DNA of 7,696 nucleotides from Omnitrophica bacterium RIFCSPLOWO2_01_FULL_45_10 (GCA_001804165.1 MHFL01000035.1:56607-64302); one strand, 5' to 3'. Shown: positions 1 through 6,885, numbered from the stretch's first letter. Notes: generated from the letters alone by a model not told the origin. Translations and numbers: made by a program.

Positions 1-93
1 ATGAACAAGACAGTCGGCCATTCTTTTTGCGACAGCTTGGGCGGTCTCCTTCGAAAAATTATCGTGCCTCCAAAATCCGGCTATACCACACAT
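1..93 (-). CDS. asnB: Asparagine synthase-type glutamine amidotransferase, N-terminal fragment (runs off the left edge)
   Basis: Only the first 31 codons are inside the window, and the frame stays open to the edge. The translation opens MCGIAGFW and continues to MADCLVH. MCGIAGF is the signature N-terminus of class II (Ntn) glutamine amidotransferases of the asparagine synthase B family. Cys2, exposed after Met removal, is the nucleophile that releases ammonia from glutamine. The LVH at the edge is where the family's conserved HRGPD segment would begin. The full protein is normally about 600 residues, with a C-terminal ATP-dependent synthetase domain that cannot be seen here. In polysaccharide loci, relatives such as WbpS are thought to amidate acidic sugars; that role here is inference from context, and true asparagine synthesis remains possible. 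The start overlaps the end of the upstream methyltransferase gene by 13 bases and has an AAGGA ribosome site 9 bases upstream, so the two are probably translationally coupled. Confidence 0.9.
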   Translation of the reverse strand, partial: MCGIAGFWRHDNFSKETAQAVAKRMADCLVH

Positions 94-965
94 GAGTTGG
101 TATCCTTATAAGTTTGTTTAAAGCCTACCGCGCACCAAAACGGCTGCTTATCAGAAAATCGAATATCCGTAAATCCACAGGACCGCAACATTGTCTCTAT
201 TTCTTTAGAGGTAAAGCGTTTTTCAATACGGGTACCAAAACGATCCAGCGCATCCGTTCGCAGTACATAGTACCCGCAATTTCGGTAGTATGCCAAGGGC
301 CATGAACCTGGCAGTATTCCGAGCCGCCCCAGCAACAGCGCCGCTCTTGCGAGCGGAAAGTAAATCAACAAGGCTATGCATTCACAAACAAAGTTTTTCA
401 TGTGCACTGGCATTCTTGAAATTATTTTACGAAGTACGTCGCTAGCCCTCCAGATAGCACGATACCACCAGGGGCGATGATTAAGTGTATAATATAGATA
501 GACTAAAAATGGCGCGCCGGGCTTCAAGGCATGAGCAATGGAGCTAATAGCACTCGCGGTATCCGGCACATGATGCAACACGCCGAGAGAATATGCGAAG
601 TCAAGGCTTCCCTCTTCAAACGGCAGGTTATCTACGGATGCATGGTGAAACGAAACGTTTTGCACATTCGACAGATTCCGCCTGGCGACAGCCAGGGCAT
701 CGCTGCTAGGGTCTACTAAATGAATATGTCCGACACGCCGCACTGCCAGAGATGCCCATCGTCCACTGCCGCAGCCTATATCGGCACCGATTGAACTCTG
801 TGGCAGTTGATCCCATGGAAATATGTGAAAATAATTCCAAAATATTTCTGTACGATCGGCATCCGAAAGACTGGCCTGATCAAATCTGCTCCATTCGGAA
901 CCAAAATCCATTACAACATTTTGATCTAAATTGGATTTTTTTACGTTCGTAATCATTTGATTCAT
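81..965 (-). CDS. Class I SAM-dependent methyltransferase (Methyltransf_11/25 type)
   Basis: A 294-residue protein with a Rossmann methyltransferase core at about residues 57-155. SAM-binding motif I is ADIGCGSGRW at 61-70. The acidic residue after strand 2 is D85 in LVDPS. The motif II/III region is LDFAYSLGVLHHVPD at 121-135, followed by LKPGAPF at 147-153. A DFGSEWSRF segment at 20-28 precedes the core, as in many sugar methyltransferases of surface-glycan clusters. Residues about 160-235 form a helical insert with a hydrophobic, Leu-rich stretch at 197-218 that could lean on the membrane. The most likely role is methyl transfer to a sugar hydroxyl or carboxyl of the glycan; the acceptor cannot be told. 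The start at 965 lies one base after the stop of the upstream glycosyltransferase gene and has only a weak purine-rich ribosome site (AAAAAAGATAAG). M4 is an alternative start. Its last 13 bases overlap the amidotransferase start. Confidence 0.88.
   Translation of the reverse strand: MNQMITNVKKSNLDQNVVMDFGSEWSRFDQASLSDADRTEIFWNYFHIFPWDQLPQSSIGADIGCGSGRWASLAVRRVGHIHLVDPSSDALAVARRNLSNVQNVSFHHASVDNLPFEEGSLDFAYSLGVLHHVPDTASAISSIAHALKPGAPFLVYLYYTLNHRPWWYRAIWRASDVLRKIISRMPVHMKNFVCECIALLIYFPLARAALLLGRLGILPGSWPLAYYRNCGYYVLRTDALDRFGTRIEKRFTSKEIETMLRSCGFTDIRFSDKQPFWCAVGFKQTYKDTNSCVV
103..107 (-). promoter_or_regulatory. Ribosome binding site of the amidotransferase gene
   Basis: The minus strand reads AAGGA, nine bases before the ATG at 93. 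It lies inside the last codons of the preceding methyltransferase gene. It supports initiation at the ATG that places Cys second, as the amidotransferase mechanism requires. Confidence 0.6.
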
Positions 966-966
966 C

Positions 967-2088
967 TTATCTTTTTTCTCTGGTTAATAAATCTCTATAC
1001 AGATTTTCATATTCCCCAACCATCTTGACTATACTAAAATGTTTCTCGACAGATTTTTTGCCTTTTTCCGATATTGTCTTCGATAAATCAGGCCTTTCAA
1101 TGAGAAAACTAAGAGTTTTAGCTAAAATATCAGCATTGGCGCACGGAACAAGTATCCCGGTCTCGCCATTATTGATTATTTCCGGTATCCCGCCAACGTC
1201 AGTAGCCACTACTATCTTACCTAAAGCCATGGCCTCAAGTATGGCGAGTCCAAAACCTTCTTCTATGGAAGGATGAACCACAATATCCATAGAAGATATC
1301 AAATCGTCGATATCTCTACGATAACCCGTAAATATAACTCTATCTTTTATCCCGAGTTCCTCACTAAGGCGCTTAAGCTCTGTCTTAAGGGCCCCTTCTC
1401 CGACAATCATAAGCTTGATATTACTATTGTTTTTAGATATCGCTTCTATTAAATAGCGATGACCCTTACGCGGATGCAGGCTGCCTATCGCACCGACCAC
1501 CTTTTCACCTTCTTTAATAAAAAACTCATTCCTTATTCTTGATGCGTTTACTTTATCCGGGTAGTCGTCTGGCATCTCTACGCCATTATGAATCACGGTT
1601 ATTTTCCCCGGCCTGACTCCCTCCAAATCAACAAGAGCTTTCCTTACACCTGCTGATATCGCAATAACATGCCTTGCCCACGATGAAGAACACCTATCCA
1701 AAAATCTCTGTGATTTAGTTCCGTAAAGATACAATACGTTGGAATAATGCCTTGTCATAACAGTGATAACCTTATTGTTAAATCTGGCCACGAATTGGCC
1801 TAACACGCTTGCGTGAAATAAATGGGTATGCAAAATATCAATTTTGTTCCGTTTTATAAGATGCACCAGCTTTAAAATAGCCATTGGCAAGCAGAATATA
1901 TTGCTATATTCCAGCGAATAACACTTTTGGCCCAGCTTTTCAATCTCATCGTGTAAGTCACCTCTTTTTTTGAGCGTACAAAATATTAACTCAAATCTTG
2001 ATTTATCATGCTTCTTAGAGATACCTATAAGTAATTTTTCGGCACCGGCTATTTTAGAACCTGTCGTAAGATGCAATATTCTTGTCAT
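967..2088 (-). CDS. Glycosyltransferase family 4 (GT-B fold, retaining)
   Basis: A 373-residue protein of normal GT4 length. The N-terminal acceptor domain has the glycine-containing loop GAEKLL at 15-20 and HTHL at 87-90. The hinge carries IHNGVE at 166-171. The C-terminal nucleotide-sugar domain begins with GSLHPRKGH at 202-210, where R207 and K208 are the expected diphosphate-binding residues. It continues with VGEG at 229-232 and a canonical EX7E motif, E277 to E285, in EEGFGLAILEAM. TDVGGIPEII at 297-306 is the usual loop after it. It should transfer a sugar from a nucleotide donor to the growing lipid-linked glycan on the cytoplasmic side; donor and acceptor are unknown. Its ATG overlaps the stop of the preceding GT4 gene as ATGA, with a weak GGGG ribosome site 10 bases upstream, so translational coupling is likely. 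Base composition is distinctly AT-richer than that neighbour. Confidence 0.93.
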   Translation of the reverse strand: MTRILHLTTGSKIAGAEKLLIGISKKHDKSRFELIFCTLKKRGDLHDEIEKLGQKCYSLEYSNIFCLPMAILKLVHLIKRNKIDILHTHLFHASVLGQFVARFNNKVITVMTRHYSNVLYLYGTKSQRFLDRCSSSWARHVIAISAGVRKALVDLEGVRPGKITVIHNGVEMPDDYPDKVNASRIRNEFFIKEGEKVVGAIGSLHPRKGHRYLIEAISKNNSNIKLMIVGEGALKTELKRLSEELGIKDRVIFTGYRRDIDDLISSMDIVVHPSIEEGFGLAILEAMALGKIVVATDVGGIPEIINNGETGILVPCANADILAKTLSFLIERPDLSKTISEKGKKSVEKHFSIVKMVGEYENLYRDLLTREKR

Positions 2089-3356
2089 TTTTGAGCAACC
2101 CCGGTACCGTTTCGCGTACTACTATAAAATCGCTTCAACATTTTGGAATATTCATTCTGTTCGTGAAGCACTAATCTTTCGGGATCCATCAAATTTAACA
2201 CTTTTTCGCGGGCATTCTTGCCCATCTTTTGCCCGCTGACAGGGTCCATCAATATGCTGTCTACCCTGTCCGCCAACGCCATCCAATCTCTATTGGGCAC
2301 CAAGTAACCGGTTTGTCCATCAATAACGAGTTCCCTTTGCCAATCATAGTCATATGCGACGATCGGCACCCCGGCAAGCGCAGCTTCAACCAATGCCCTC
2401 CCCATGTGCGGCGAAATGATCGCCGTTGCTCTTGGCAAGGTGGTGGCGATCCACCCTTGAGTGCGATTGCCGACAAAGATCACCGCATCTTCCACCTTAA
2501 GCGCCATTGCCATAGCCTCAAGCTCTTTCCTGATAGCTCCATCCCCAATTATAAGGCCTTTGACGCGATGGCCTCGCTTAACAAGCTCGGCAACAACGCG
2601 AATCGCATCTTCAACGAATTTCATCGGGACAAGACGGGTTACGGTTGCCAGGATTTTCTCATCTTTTACTCCGAGCTCGGCAAGCTGCATGTCACCGCCG
2701 GAACGCATACCCGGTTCTTGCCAGTGATCCTCGTGTATCAAATTACCGTATCTAAAGACTGTCGCAACTTCGGGACGGCCGCCATTCTCCATGGCATAGC
2801 GCATATTGTCCTCGTTCGCTCCCGCTATCAGGTCGCAGCGCGGGAATACGAACCCTTCTACGATCTTTTCGATCCAGCGAAACCCGAACAGGCGCGGCAT
2901 CACTGGCCTGCCGGTTAACCGGAATATTTCGTCATACCTGAAGCAGACGCGGATCGCTAAGGGGGCTCTCAATCTTCTGGCCAAAAATAATCCCATCAAC
3001 CCCAGATAATACGGATCGCCTATACGCACAACTTTTACCTTTAATTCTCTGGCCATTCTGAGCAGCATCCGCACCAGTCTGATCTGCGCTAAAAGTAAAT
3101 TTAACGGAGGCACGAACCGCCATGCACGGCTGACGCCTACCTTACCTTCTACGAACAGATGTGAATCATCAAGTTGAGTAACTACGGGGTCTCCGAATCT
3201 GTTATTGCCCGACTCAAAGATCCCGGCCAGCGGATGCACGGAGATAACCTTGTCAAAATATCCATCGAGCTTCCTGCTGTCCAGGGCCCGTTCCATCCGG
3301 TTTTCCCTGAACATCTTCAGAGTATAAGACATGTCAAGAATTAGGATCGATCTCAT
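2085..3356 (-). CDS. Glycosyltransferase, GT4-like, with altered EX7E motif
   Basis: A 423-residue GT-B glycosyltransferase. The C-terminal donor domain shows TRLVPMK at 240-246 (probable phosphate-binding Arg and Lys), IIGDG at 269-273, and SPHMGRALVEAALAG at 315-329 followed by PIVAYDYDWQRELV and DGQTGYLVP. In the usual EX7E motif the second Glu aligns with E324, but the first position (316) is Pro, so the catalytic pair is incomplete. The GRALVEAALAG...AYDYDWQ...E arrangement looks like a distinct GT4 subgroup rather than a decayed gene. A TTG three bases upstream could also serve as start. I prefer the ATG at 3356 because GGAAAGG lies 5 bases before it and it overlaps the upstream stop in a compact TGATG. 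The gene is clearly GC-richer than the next GT4 gene: about 55% versus 39% G+C in lines counted by hand. Donor and acceptor are unknown. Confidence 0.88.
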   Translation of the reverse strand: MRSILILDMSYTLKMFRENRMERALDSRKLDGYFDKVISVHPLAGIFESGNNRFGDPVVTQLDDSHLFVEGKVGVSRAWRFVPPLNLLLAQIRLVRMLLRMARELKVKVVRIGDPYYLGLMGLFLARRLRAPLAIRVCFRYDEIFRLTGRPVMPRLFGFRWIEKIVEGFVFPRCDLIAGANEDNMRYAMENGGRPEVATVFRYGNLIHEDHWQEPGMRSGGDMQLAELGVKDEKILATVTRLVPMKFVEDAIRVVAELVKRGHRVKGLIIGDGAIRKELEAMAMALKVEDAVIFVGNRTQGWIATTLPRATAIISPHMGRALVEAALAGVPIVAYDYDWQRELVIDGQTGYLVPNRDWMALADRVDSILMDPVSGQKMGKNAREKVLNLMDPERLVLHEQNEYSKMLKRFYSSTRNGTGVAQK

Positions 3357-4366
3357 CAATGCCTTTCCATGGCTAAAGCAGCGACATCTTTTTGCGCATT
3401 CGCCTTCCTACAAAATGCCTCGATCCCATTTCCTCCAATTCCCACCAAGATATCCGTCCCGCCAATTTCTTCGAGTATCCTTCTTATCTGATCCGGCTTC
3501 CGACGATGTTTGTAGAAATCTGTCAGGCCGTCATGCGTATCTAATAGCGCCCATTCATAATACATCTGACGATTGCGCAGTTTAAAATCGGGATAATAGA
3601 AGTGCACCGGGGATATCCTCCGAAGTATTCGTTGCATTAATAATGAGTTCTTGAGTTTCCAATGCCATGGAAACCAAAAATCAACCATTGCCTTGACAAA
3701 CTTAAATCTAATGTCTCTGGGAAGCCTTAAGACCAGCTGTCTATATATAGTTTCGGAACCGCCGAAAGGCGGCGGCAGTATCAATCTCCATTTCCACGGA
3801 TAATGATCCAACACCAACGCTCCTCCCGGCCTGACCATTTCCCAAAGGCACCTGATGCTTTCCTCCGGACTTGGAGTATGCTGCAAAACACCAAGGCATA
3901 TAACGTAATCATAGCTTGCCTTAGGAAATGGAATTCCCCGAATGTCTGCCTGCACAAGAACAAGGTTCCCATGATCACCATTATTTTTTGCGTTTGCCTC
4001 AACGGCGTTTGAATAATCGAATGAATGCACAACCGCGCCATATTTGAGTAGCACCTCTGTAAAACGACCGGCCCCGCTGCCAGCCTCAAGAACTTTCTTC
4101 CCTTTTAGGTTTTTCAAATTTCCCCATAAGCACCTTGCCAGCCTTGCTTCTGAATTATCGAGGCCGGTAAATGAGTCTAACTGGGTCTTTGGAAACCTGT
4201 TCCACTGTTCGCCAAAATCATTACTATAATTCGCCGCGCTAACAAATCGCGGAATTCCATGGATAATCGGATAACTATGGCCGCATTCTGAATTCAGGCT
4301 GCTATCCACAAACATAAATACGCTCCCATTCGCTGGATCACGCAGACAAGTCAAATCTTTATTCAT
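3356..4366 (-). CDS. SAM-dependent methyltransferase with N-terminal Trm112-like zinc-ribbon remnant
   Basis: A 336-residue protein. Residues 4-41 resemble the Trm112-like segment often fused to methyltransferases: C7, then C28-GHSYPIIHGIPRF. Only two Cys remain, so a complete four-Cys zinc site is absent. Then comes DFGEQWNRF at 50-58, matching a segment of the methyltransferase at 81-965. The Rossmann core carries motif I, VLEAGSGAGRF, at 92-102, the SAM-ribose acidic residue D117 in SFDYS, D141, and DYVICLGVLQHTPSPEES at 153-170, followed by VRPGGALVLDHYP. A C-terminal half of about 145 residues rich in Trp, Tyr and Arg probably forms the acceptor lid. It likely methylates a sugar or terminal group of the glycan; the substrate is unknown. 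The start at 4366 is fixed by an in-frame TAA immediately upstream and has a poor ribosome site. The stop overlaps the next ATG by one base (TGATG). Confidence 0.9.
   Translation of the reverse strand: MNKDLTCLRDPANGSVFMFVDSSLNSECGHSYPIIHGIPRFVSAANYSNDFGEQWNRFPKTQLDSFTGLDNSEARLARCLWGNLKNLKGKKVLEAGSGAGRFTEVLLKYGAVVHSFDYSNAVEANAKNNGDHGNLVLVQADIRGIPFPKASYDYVICLGVLQHTPSPEESIRCLWEMVRPGGALVLDHYPWKWRLILPPPFGGSETIYRQLVLRLPRDIRFKFVKAMVDFWFPWHWKLKNSLLMQRILRRISPVHFYYPDFKLRNRQMYYEWALLDTHDGLTDFYKHRRKPDQIRRILEEIGGTDILVGIGGNGIEAFCRKANAQKDVAALAMERH
3362..3368 (-). promoter_or_regulatory. Ribosome binding site that decides the GT4 start
   Basis: The minus strand reads GGAAAGG, which ends five bases before the ATG at 3356 but only two before the competing TTG at 3359. 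The spacing favours ATG. It lies inside the last codons of the upstream methyltransferase gene. Confidence 0.55.
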
Positions 4367-4400
4367 TTAAATAATCCAGCATCGGTGCTGTTTCCTCTCC
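4359..4400 (-). other. Possible leader mini-ORF with strong ribosome site ahead of the methyltransferase gene
   Basis: The longest intergenic gap of the window (4367-4405) holds a strong ribosome site, GGAGAGG at 4400-4394. It is not well placed for the annotated ATG at 4366, being 27 bases away. Eleven bases after it an ATG at 4382 opens a seven-codon frame, MLDYLNE, whose stop TAA (4361-4359) overlaps the first codons of the methyltransferase gene in another frame. Ribosomes could load there, terminate and re-initiate at 4366. This is seen in sequence, but that it is translated is inference, and such short frames arise by chance. Confidence 0.25.
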
Positions 4401-4405
4401 AAAAA

Positions 4406-5308
4406 TTAGTACCTACCGATAAATTTCAAATGAACCTTAAGCGGGATCTTCAAGACCATAAAGCGGTATAAGAGATATAAGACGGCCCTTAACCTCCCGG
4501 GAAGCATAGCCGCTATCTTCTTTAACGGATTATCGGTCTTAGACCTTACATCCCTTGCGGCGGATGCGCTCTTCCATCTTTCCAGATATTGCCCCTGTTG
4601 GACCGAAGCGCCGTAAGTCGATATATCCGTTTTTTTAACTACGAAGAAAACATAATATATGCCTTTGTTAAGCCCTCCGTAAGAGAGCCTGTCCATGCAC
4701 CCCGGCGTATATTGATAGACATCCATTAAATAATTATGACCATGTTGAGAATATTTCACAAACAAGGAATCCTTTATATCCCAATTATTGGCTGAATAAT
4801 AACTCCAAAATAACGTCGGTGAAAACATATAAAAACCATGTTCTACGCAATTCGTTGAAGGTAGAAAGTGTATTGTCCTTCCTCCGACTTTCAACATTTT
4901 GTTATAATTCTCCAGAACCTTGGGCAAGTTAAATATATGCTCCGACGTCCCTCCGTCAAAAATTAGATCATATTTATTGTGTAGTTTAGCTGGAACATCC
5001 TTGTTTAAGTCGTGTGTTATTGTGCATTGTTCAAAATCACTATAATCAAGACTGTCAATATTGTTAAACCCGATTGATGAAAACAAACCCACATCTGTAA
5101 TATAATCATTATTTATAAATTTTCTGTCCATAGAGAGCGCTATAGGAATGGGTTTTAACTGAAAATCCATTTCCTTGGCCCATCTCTGCAAATTTTGAGC
5201 CGTTACCATAAGAACATCTTGTCTGCCAAGAGTTAAAGCATAGCCCGAATACCTTTCTCTTTTGCCCTCTCTCATCAACAGCTTAATTGACCCTCGGTCT
5301 ATGCCCAT
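4406..5308 (-). CDS. Methyltransferase-fold protein without recognisable motif I
   Basis: A 300-residue protein that keeps the later half of a class I methyltransferase: D88 in SLDYSD after a strand, KYDLIFDGGTSEHIFNL at 112-128 (in the place of motif II with the usual His), and KVLENYNKMLKVGGR at 130-144. The glycine-rich SAM loop is missing. In its place is an N-terminal half with LTLGRQDV at 25-32 and DVGLFSSIGFNNI at 72-84. I know this LTLGRQ-type arrangement only as methyltransferase-like proteins in glycan clusters. It may bind SAM by a different loop, be inactive, or partner another methyltransferase. The C-terminus from about 262 is basic and hydrophobic (MLPGRLRAVLYLLYRFMVLK) and may touch the membrane. 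The start at 5308 is supported by AAGGGA five bases upstream and lies 20 bases after the upstream gene. The middle of the gene is AT-rich, about 30-35% G+C in two hand-counted lines. Confidence 0.75.
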   Translation of the reverse strand: MGIDRGSIKLLMREGKRERYSGYALTLGRQDVLMVTAQNLQRWAKEMDFQLKPIPIALSMDRKFINNDYITDVGLFSSIGFNNIDSLDYSDFEQCTITHDLNKDVPAKLHNKYDLIFDGGTSEHIFNLPKVLENYNKMLKVGGRTIHFLPSTNCVEHGFYMFSPTLFWSYYSANNWDIKDSLFVKYSQHGHNYLMDVYQYTPGCMDRLSYGGLNKGIYYVFFVVKKTDISTYGASVQQGQYLERWKSASAARDVRSKTDNPLKKIAAMLPGRLRAVLYLLYRFMVLKIPLKVHLKFIGRY

Positions 5309-5328
5309 CCCGGTCCCTTCAAATTAAA

Positions 5329-6048
5329 TTAATTACGTTTAAGACAAATAAACCATTTGCCTATTTGCGAACCGCCTGTCCAGACAGAATCCAGAATGTA
5401 TATAACGTCGTGATGCCGCTTAAACTTATTAATCCACCAGTCCAGGTTGTTATTAAAATAGGATTGCCCGGCACATTTTATCCACCCCTCATTCTTGCCG
5501 CTTTCTGAAACTGGAATTTGATGAAAAGCGGCAATTTTCACGACCCGGCTGCATTCTCTTATAGCTTTTACAATGCCATCTTCCGTAAAATGCTCGAGAG
5601 AACCTATAGAATACGCATAGTCGAAATAATTGTCATCGTAATCTGTGCGTGTGACATCGCATACCTTCAGCCGTTCTCTGGGTATTCCTTTCTTGACAGC
5701 CCTCTCTATTAATAGATCTGAAATATCACATCCGTAGATTTCAACTCCGGCAAACTTCTTGGAAAGTATATCAATGGTCTTGCCCGTTCCACAGGCAATA
5801 TCTAAGATTCGCCCCCGGCAATTAGCCAGCAGGAATTGAATCTCATTCCATACTGTTCCTTCACCCCAATTCTCCAATTTGTCCGCAAAGGCCTTATTCC
5901 AATATATACCCAGGTCTTGATTCTCCGGATCACGCATCTTTCTTATGCGTCTCGTAATTTTTGAAATAACCCTGTTATTGACAAGTTTCAAAGAATTCCA
6001 CACTACGGGCGGGCATAGCTGCTTAAAAACCACTTTATAACTTACCAT
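5329..6048 (-). CDS. Class I SAM-dependent methyltransferase
   Basis: A 239-residue protein. The N-terminal 45 residues are basic and helical (LCPPVVWNSLKLVNN, then a run of Arg and Lys), a common lead-in for glycan-cluster methyltransferases that may associate with the membrane. YWNKAF at 49-54 precedes the core. Motif I is ILDIACGTGK at 81-90, the acidic residue for SAM ribose is D108 in GCDIS, and D131 lies in VCDVT. The post-motif region is YFDYAYSIGSLEHFTEDG at 141-158. The C-terminal part is short, so the acceptor site is probably formed by the Trp-rich segment at 189-206 and by the N-terminus. The likely role is methyl transfer to a sugar of the glycan; the acceptor is unknown. The ATG at 6048 has GGGAG seven bases upstream and follows the radical SAM gene by 15 bases. 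Confidence 0.88.
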   Translation of the reverse strand: MVSYKVVFKQLCPPVVWNSLKLVNNRVISKITRRIRKMRDPENQDLGIYWNKAFADKLENWGEGTVWNEIQFLLANCRGRILDIACGTGKTIDILSKKFAGVEIYGCDISDLLIERAVKKGIPRERLKVCDVTRTDYDDNYFDYAYSIGSLEHFTEDGIVKAIRECSRVVKIAAFHQIPVSESGKNEGWIKCAGQSYFNNNLDWWINKFKRHHDVIYILDSVWTGGSQIGKWFICLKRN

Positions 6049-6063
6049 TTCATCTCTCCCGTT

Positions 6064-6885
6064 TTAAAACTTTTTTGGAACTACTGGCGCTTTCATGCAG
6101 TTTGAGATAGCGTCCTTAAAGCTCGGAGTCACGCAGCCATCCTTTTTATCCACTAATGCCTTACAGCCGGATACACAATACCTACAGATATCTTCTTTCA
6201 CATTCGGCCATGCATCCCTAAATCTTTCTGGGAAATCATATTTTGCGTATTTCATTAAACCAAACAGTAATGCTATCGGCCCACAGGTGCCGCCTGGCCA
6301 ATAACCGTAAGTATTCAGAAGCACCCCGCACTCGCGGGGCAAACTGCATACATCCCATTTAAATCCCAAGTCTACCGGAGCCGACAGAACATATATAAAT
6401 GATTCCTCTGCTTTTTTAGGAGATGCGACAACTACTATTCTTTTTTGGATAAAAGCTTTGTCAATAGCAGGATCAAGCCTGCAAGCTTTTAAAATATTGC
6501 CCGAGTCGATAAGACCATTGGTATATATCTCTATGCGTGAAACATTGCCAGGGATCATAAGTTTGTAGAAAAGCATTGGAATAAACTCATTTAATCTTGG
6601 GTGCAGAAAAGGCTCGCCGCCCAGGATCTGTATGCGCTTTAAACGTATATTTTTCCGCCTGACCTGGTTTATAAATTTTTCAATTTGTTCTATTTTCATA
6701 TCGGCGTCTCTAAGATACGGCAATCCGGTAAGATTGCAAAAACGATTACATTTCTCGCATAATTTGTTGCAGCGATAGGTTATTTCCAGCTGTATATATT
6801 TAACACGCCAATTTTTGTCGATCTTCCCGGCGATTGAAATCGAGGCCCGGTAAATTTTATGTTTTACCCATGGTATTATTCGCAT
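6064..6885 (-). CDS. Radical SAM enzyme with Cys-rich C-terminus
   Basis: A 273-residue protein. Its radical SAM domain has the canonical CxxxCxxC cluster motif (C39, C43, C46) in EITYRCNKLCEKC, with a fourth Cys at C50. GGEP at 89-92 and EIYTNG at 119-124 contact SAM. The C-terminal 95 residues carry eight more Cys. C186-x12-G-x-C201 fits the first half of a SPASM/twitch pattern (Cx9-15GxC), and C234, C237, C241, C251 and C263 follow, so at least one auxiliary iron-sulphur cluster is plausible. The second half does not fit SPASM spacing exactly. Substrate unknown: in a glycan operon it could dehydrogenate, epimerise or rearrange a sugar or modify a peptide or amino acid attached to it. The frame is open further upstream to an ATG at 7095, but that would lie within the previous gene. 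The ATG at 6885, with GGAG six bases upstream and two bases after the previous stop, is preferred because the radical SAM domain then begins at the normal distance. Confidence 0.9.
   Translation of the reverse strand: MRIIPWVKHKIYRASISIAGKIDKNWRVKYIQLEITYRCNKLCEKCNRFCNLTGLPYLRDADMKIEQIEKFINQVRRKNIRLKRIQILGGEPFLHPRLNEFIPMLFYKLMIPGNVSRIEIYTNGLIDSGNILKACRLDPAIDKAFIQKRIVVVASPKKAEESFIYVLSAPVDLGFKWDVCSLPRECGVLLNTYGYWPGGTCGPIALLFGLMKYAKYDFPERFRDAWPNVKEDICRYCVSGCKALVDKKDGCVTPSFKDAISNCMKAPVVPKKF

Noticed and set aside
2229..2918. A 229-codon plus-strand frame.
   Set aside because: It is antisense to a convincing GT4 gene, its translation has no recognisable motif, and no other gene of the window is on that strand.
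3357..3359. TTG as start of the GT4 gene, one codon before the ATG.
   Set aside because: Only two bases separate it from the ribosome site. The ATG has better spacing and forms a standard TGATG overlap.
6324..6339. A six-base-pair GC stem (CCCCGC/GCGGGG) with loop ACTC.
   Set aside because: It lies inside the radical SAM coding sequence over conserved Arg, Glu and Cys codons and has no following T-run. It is most likely a by-product of codon choice.
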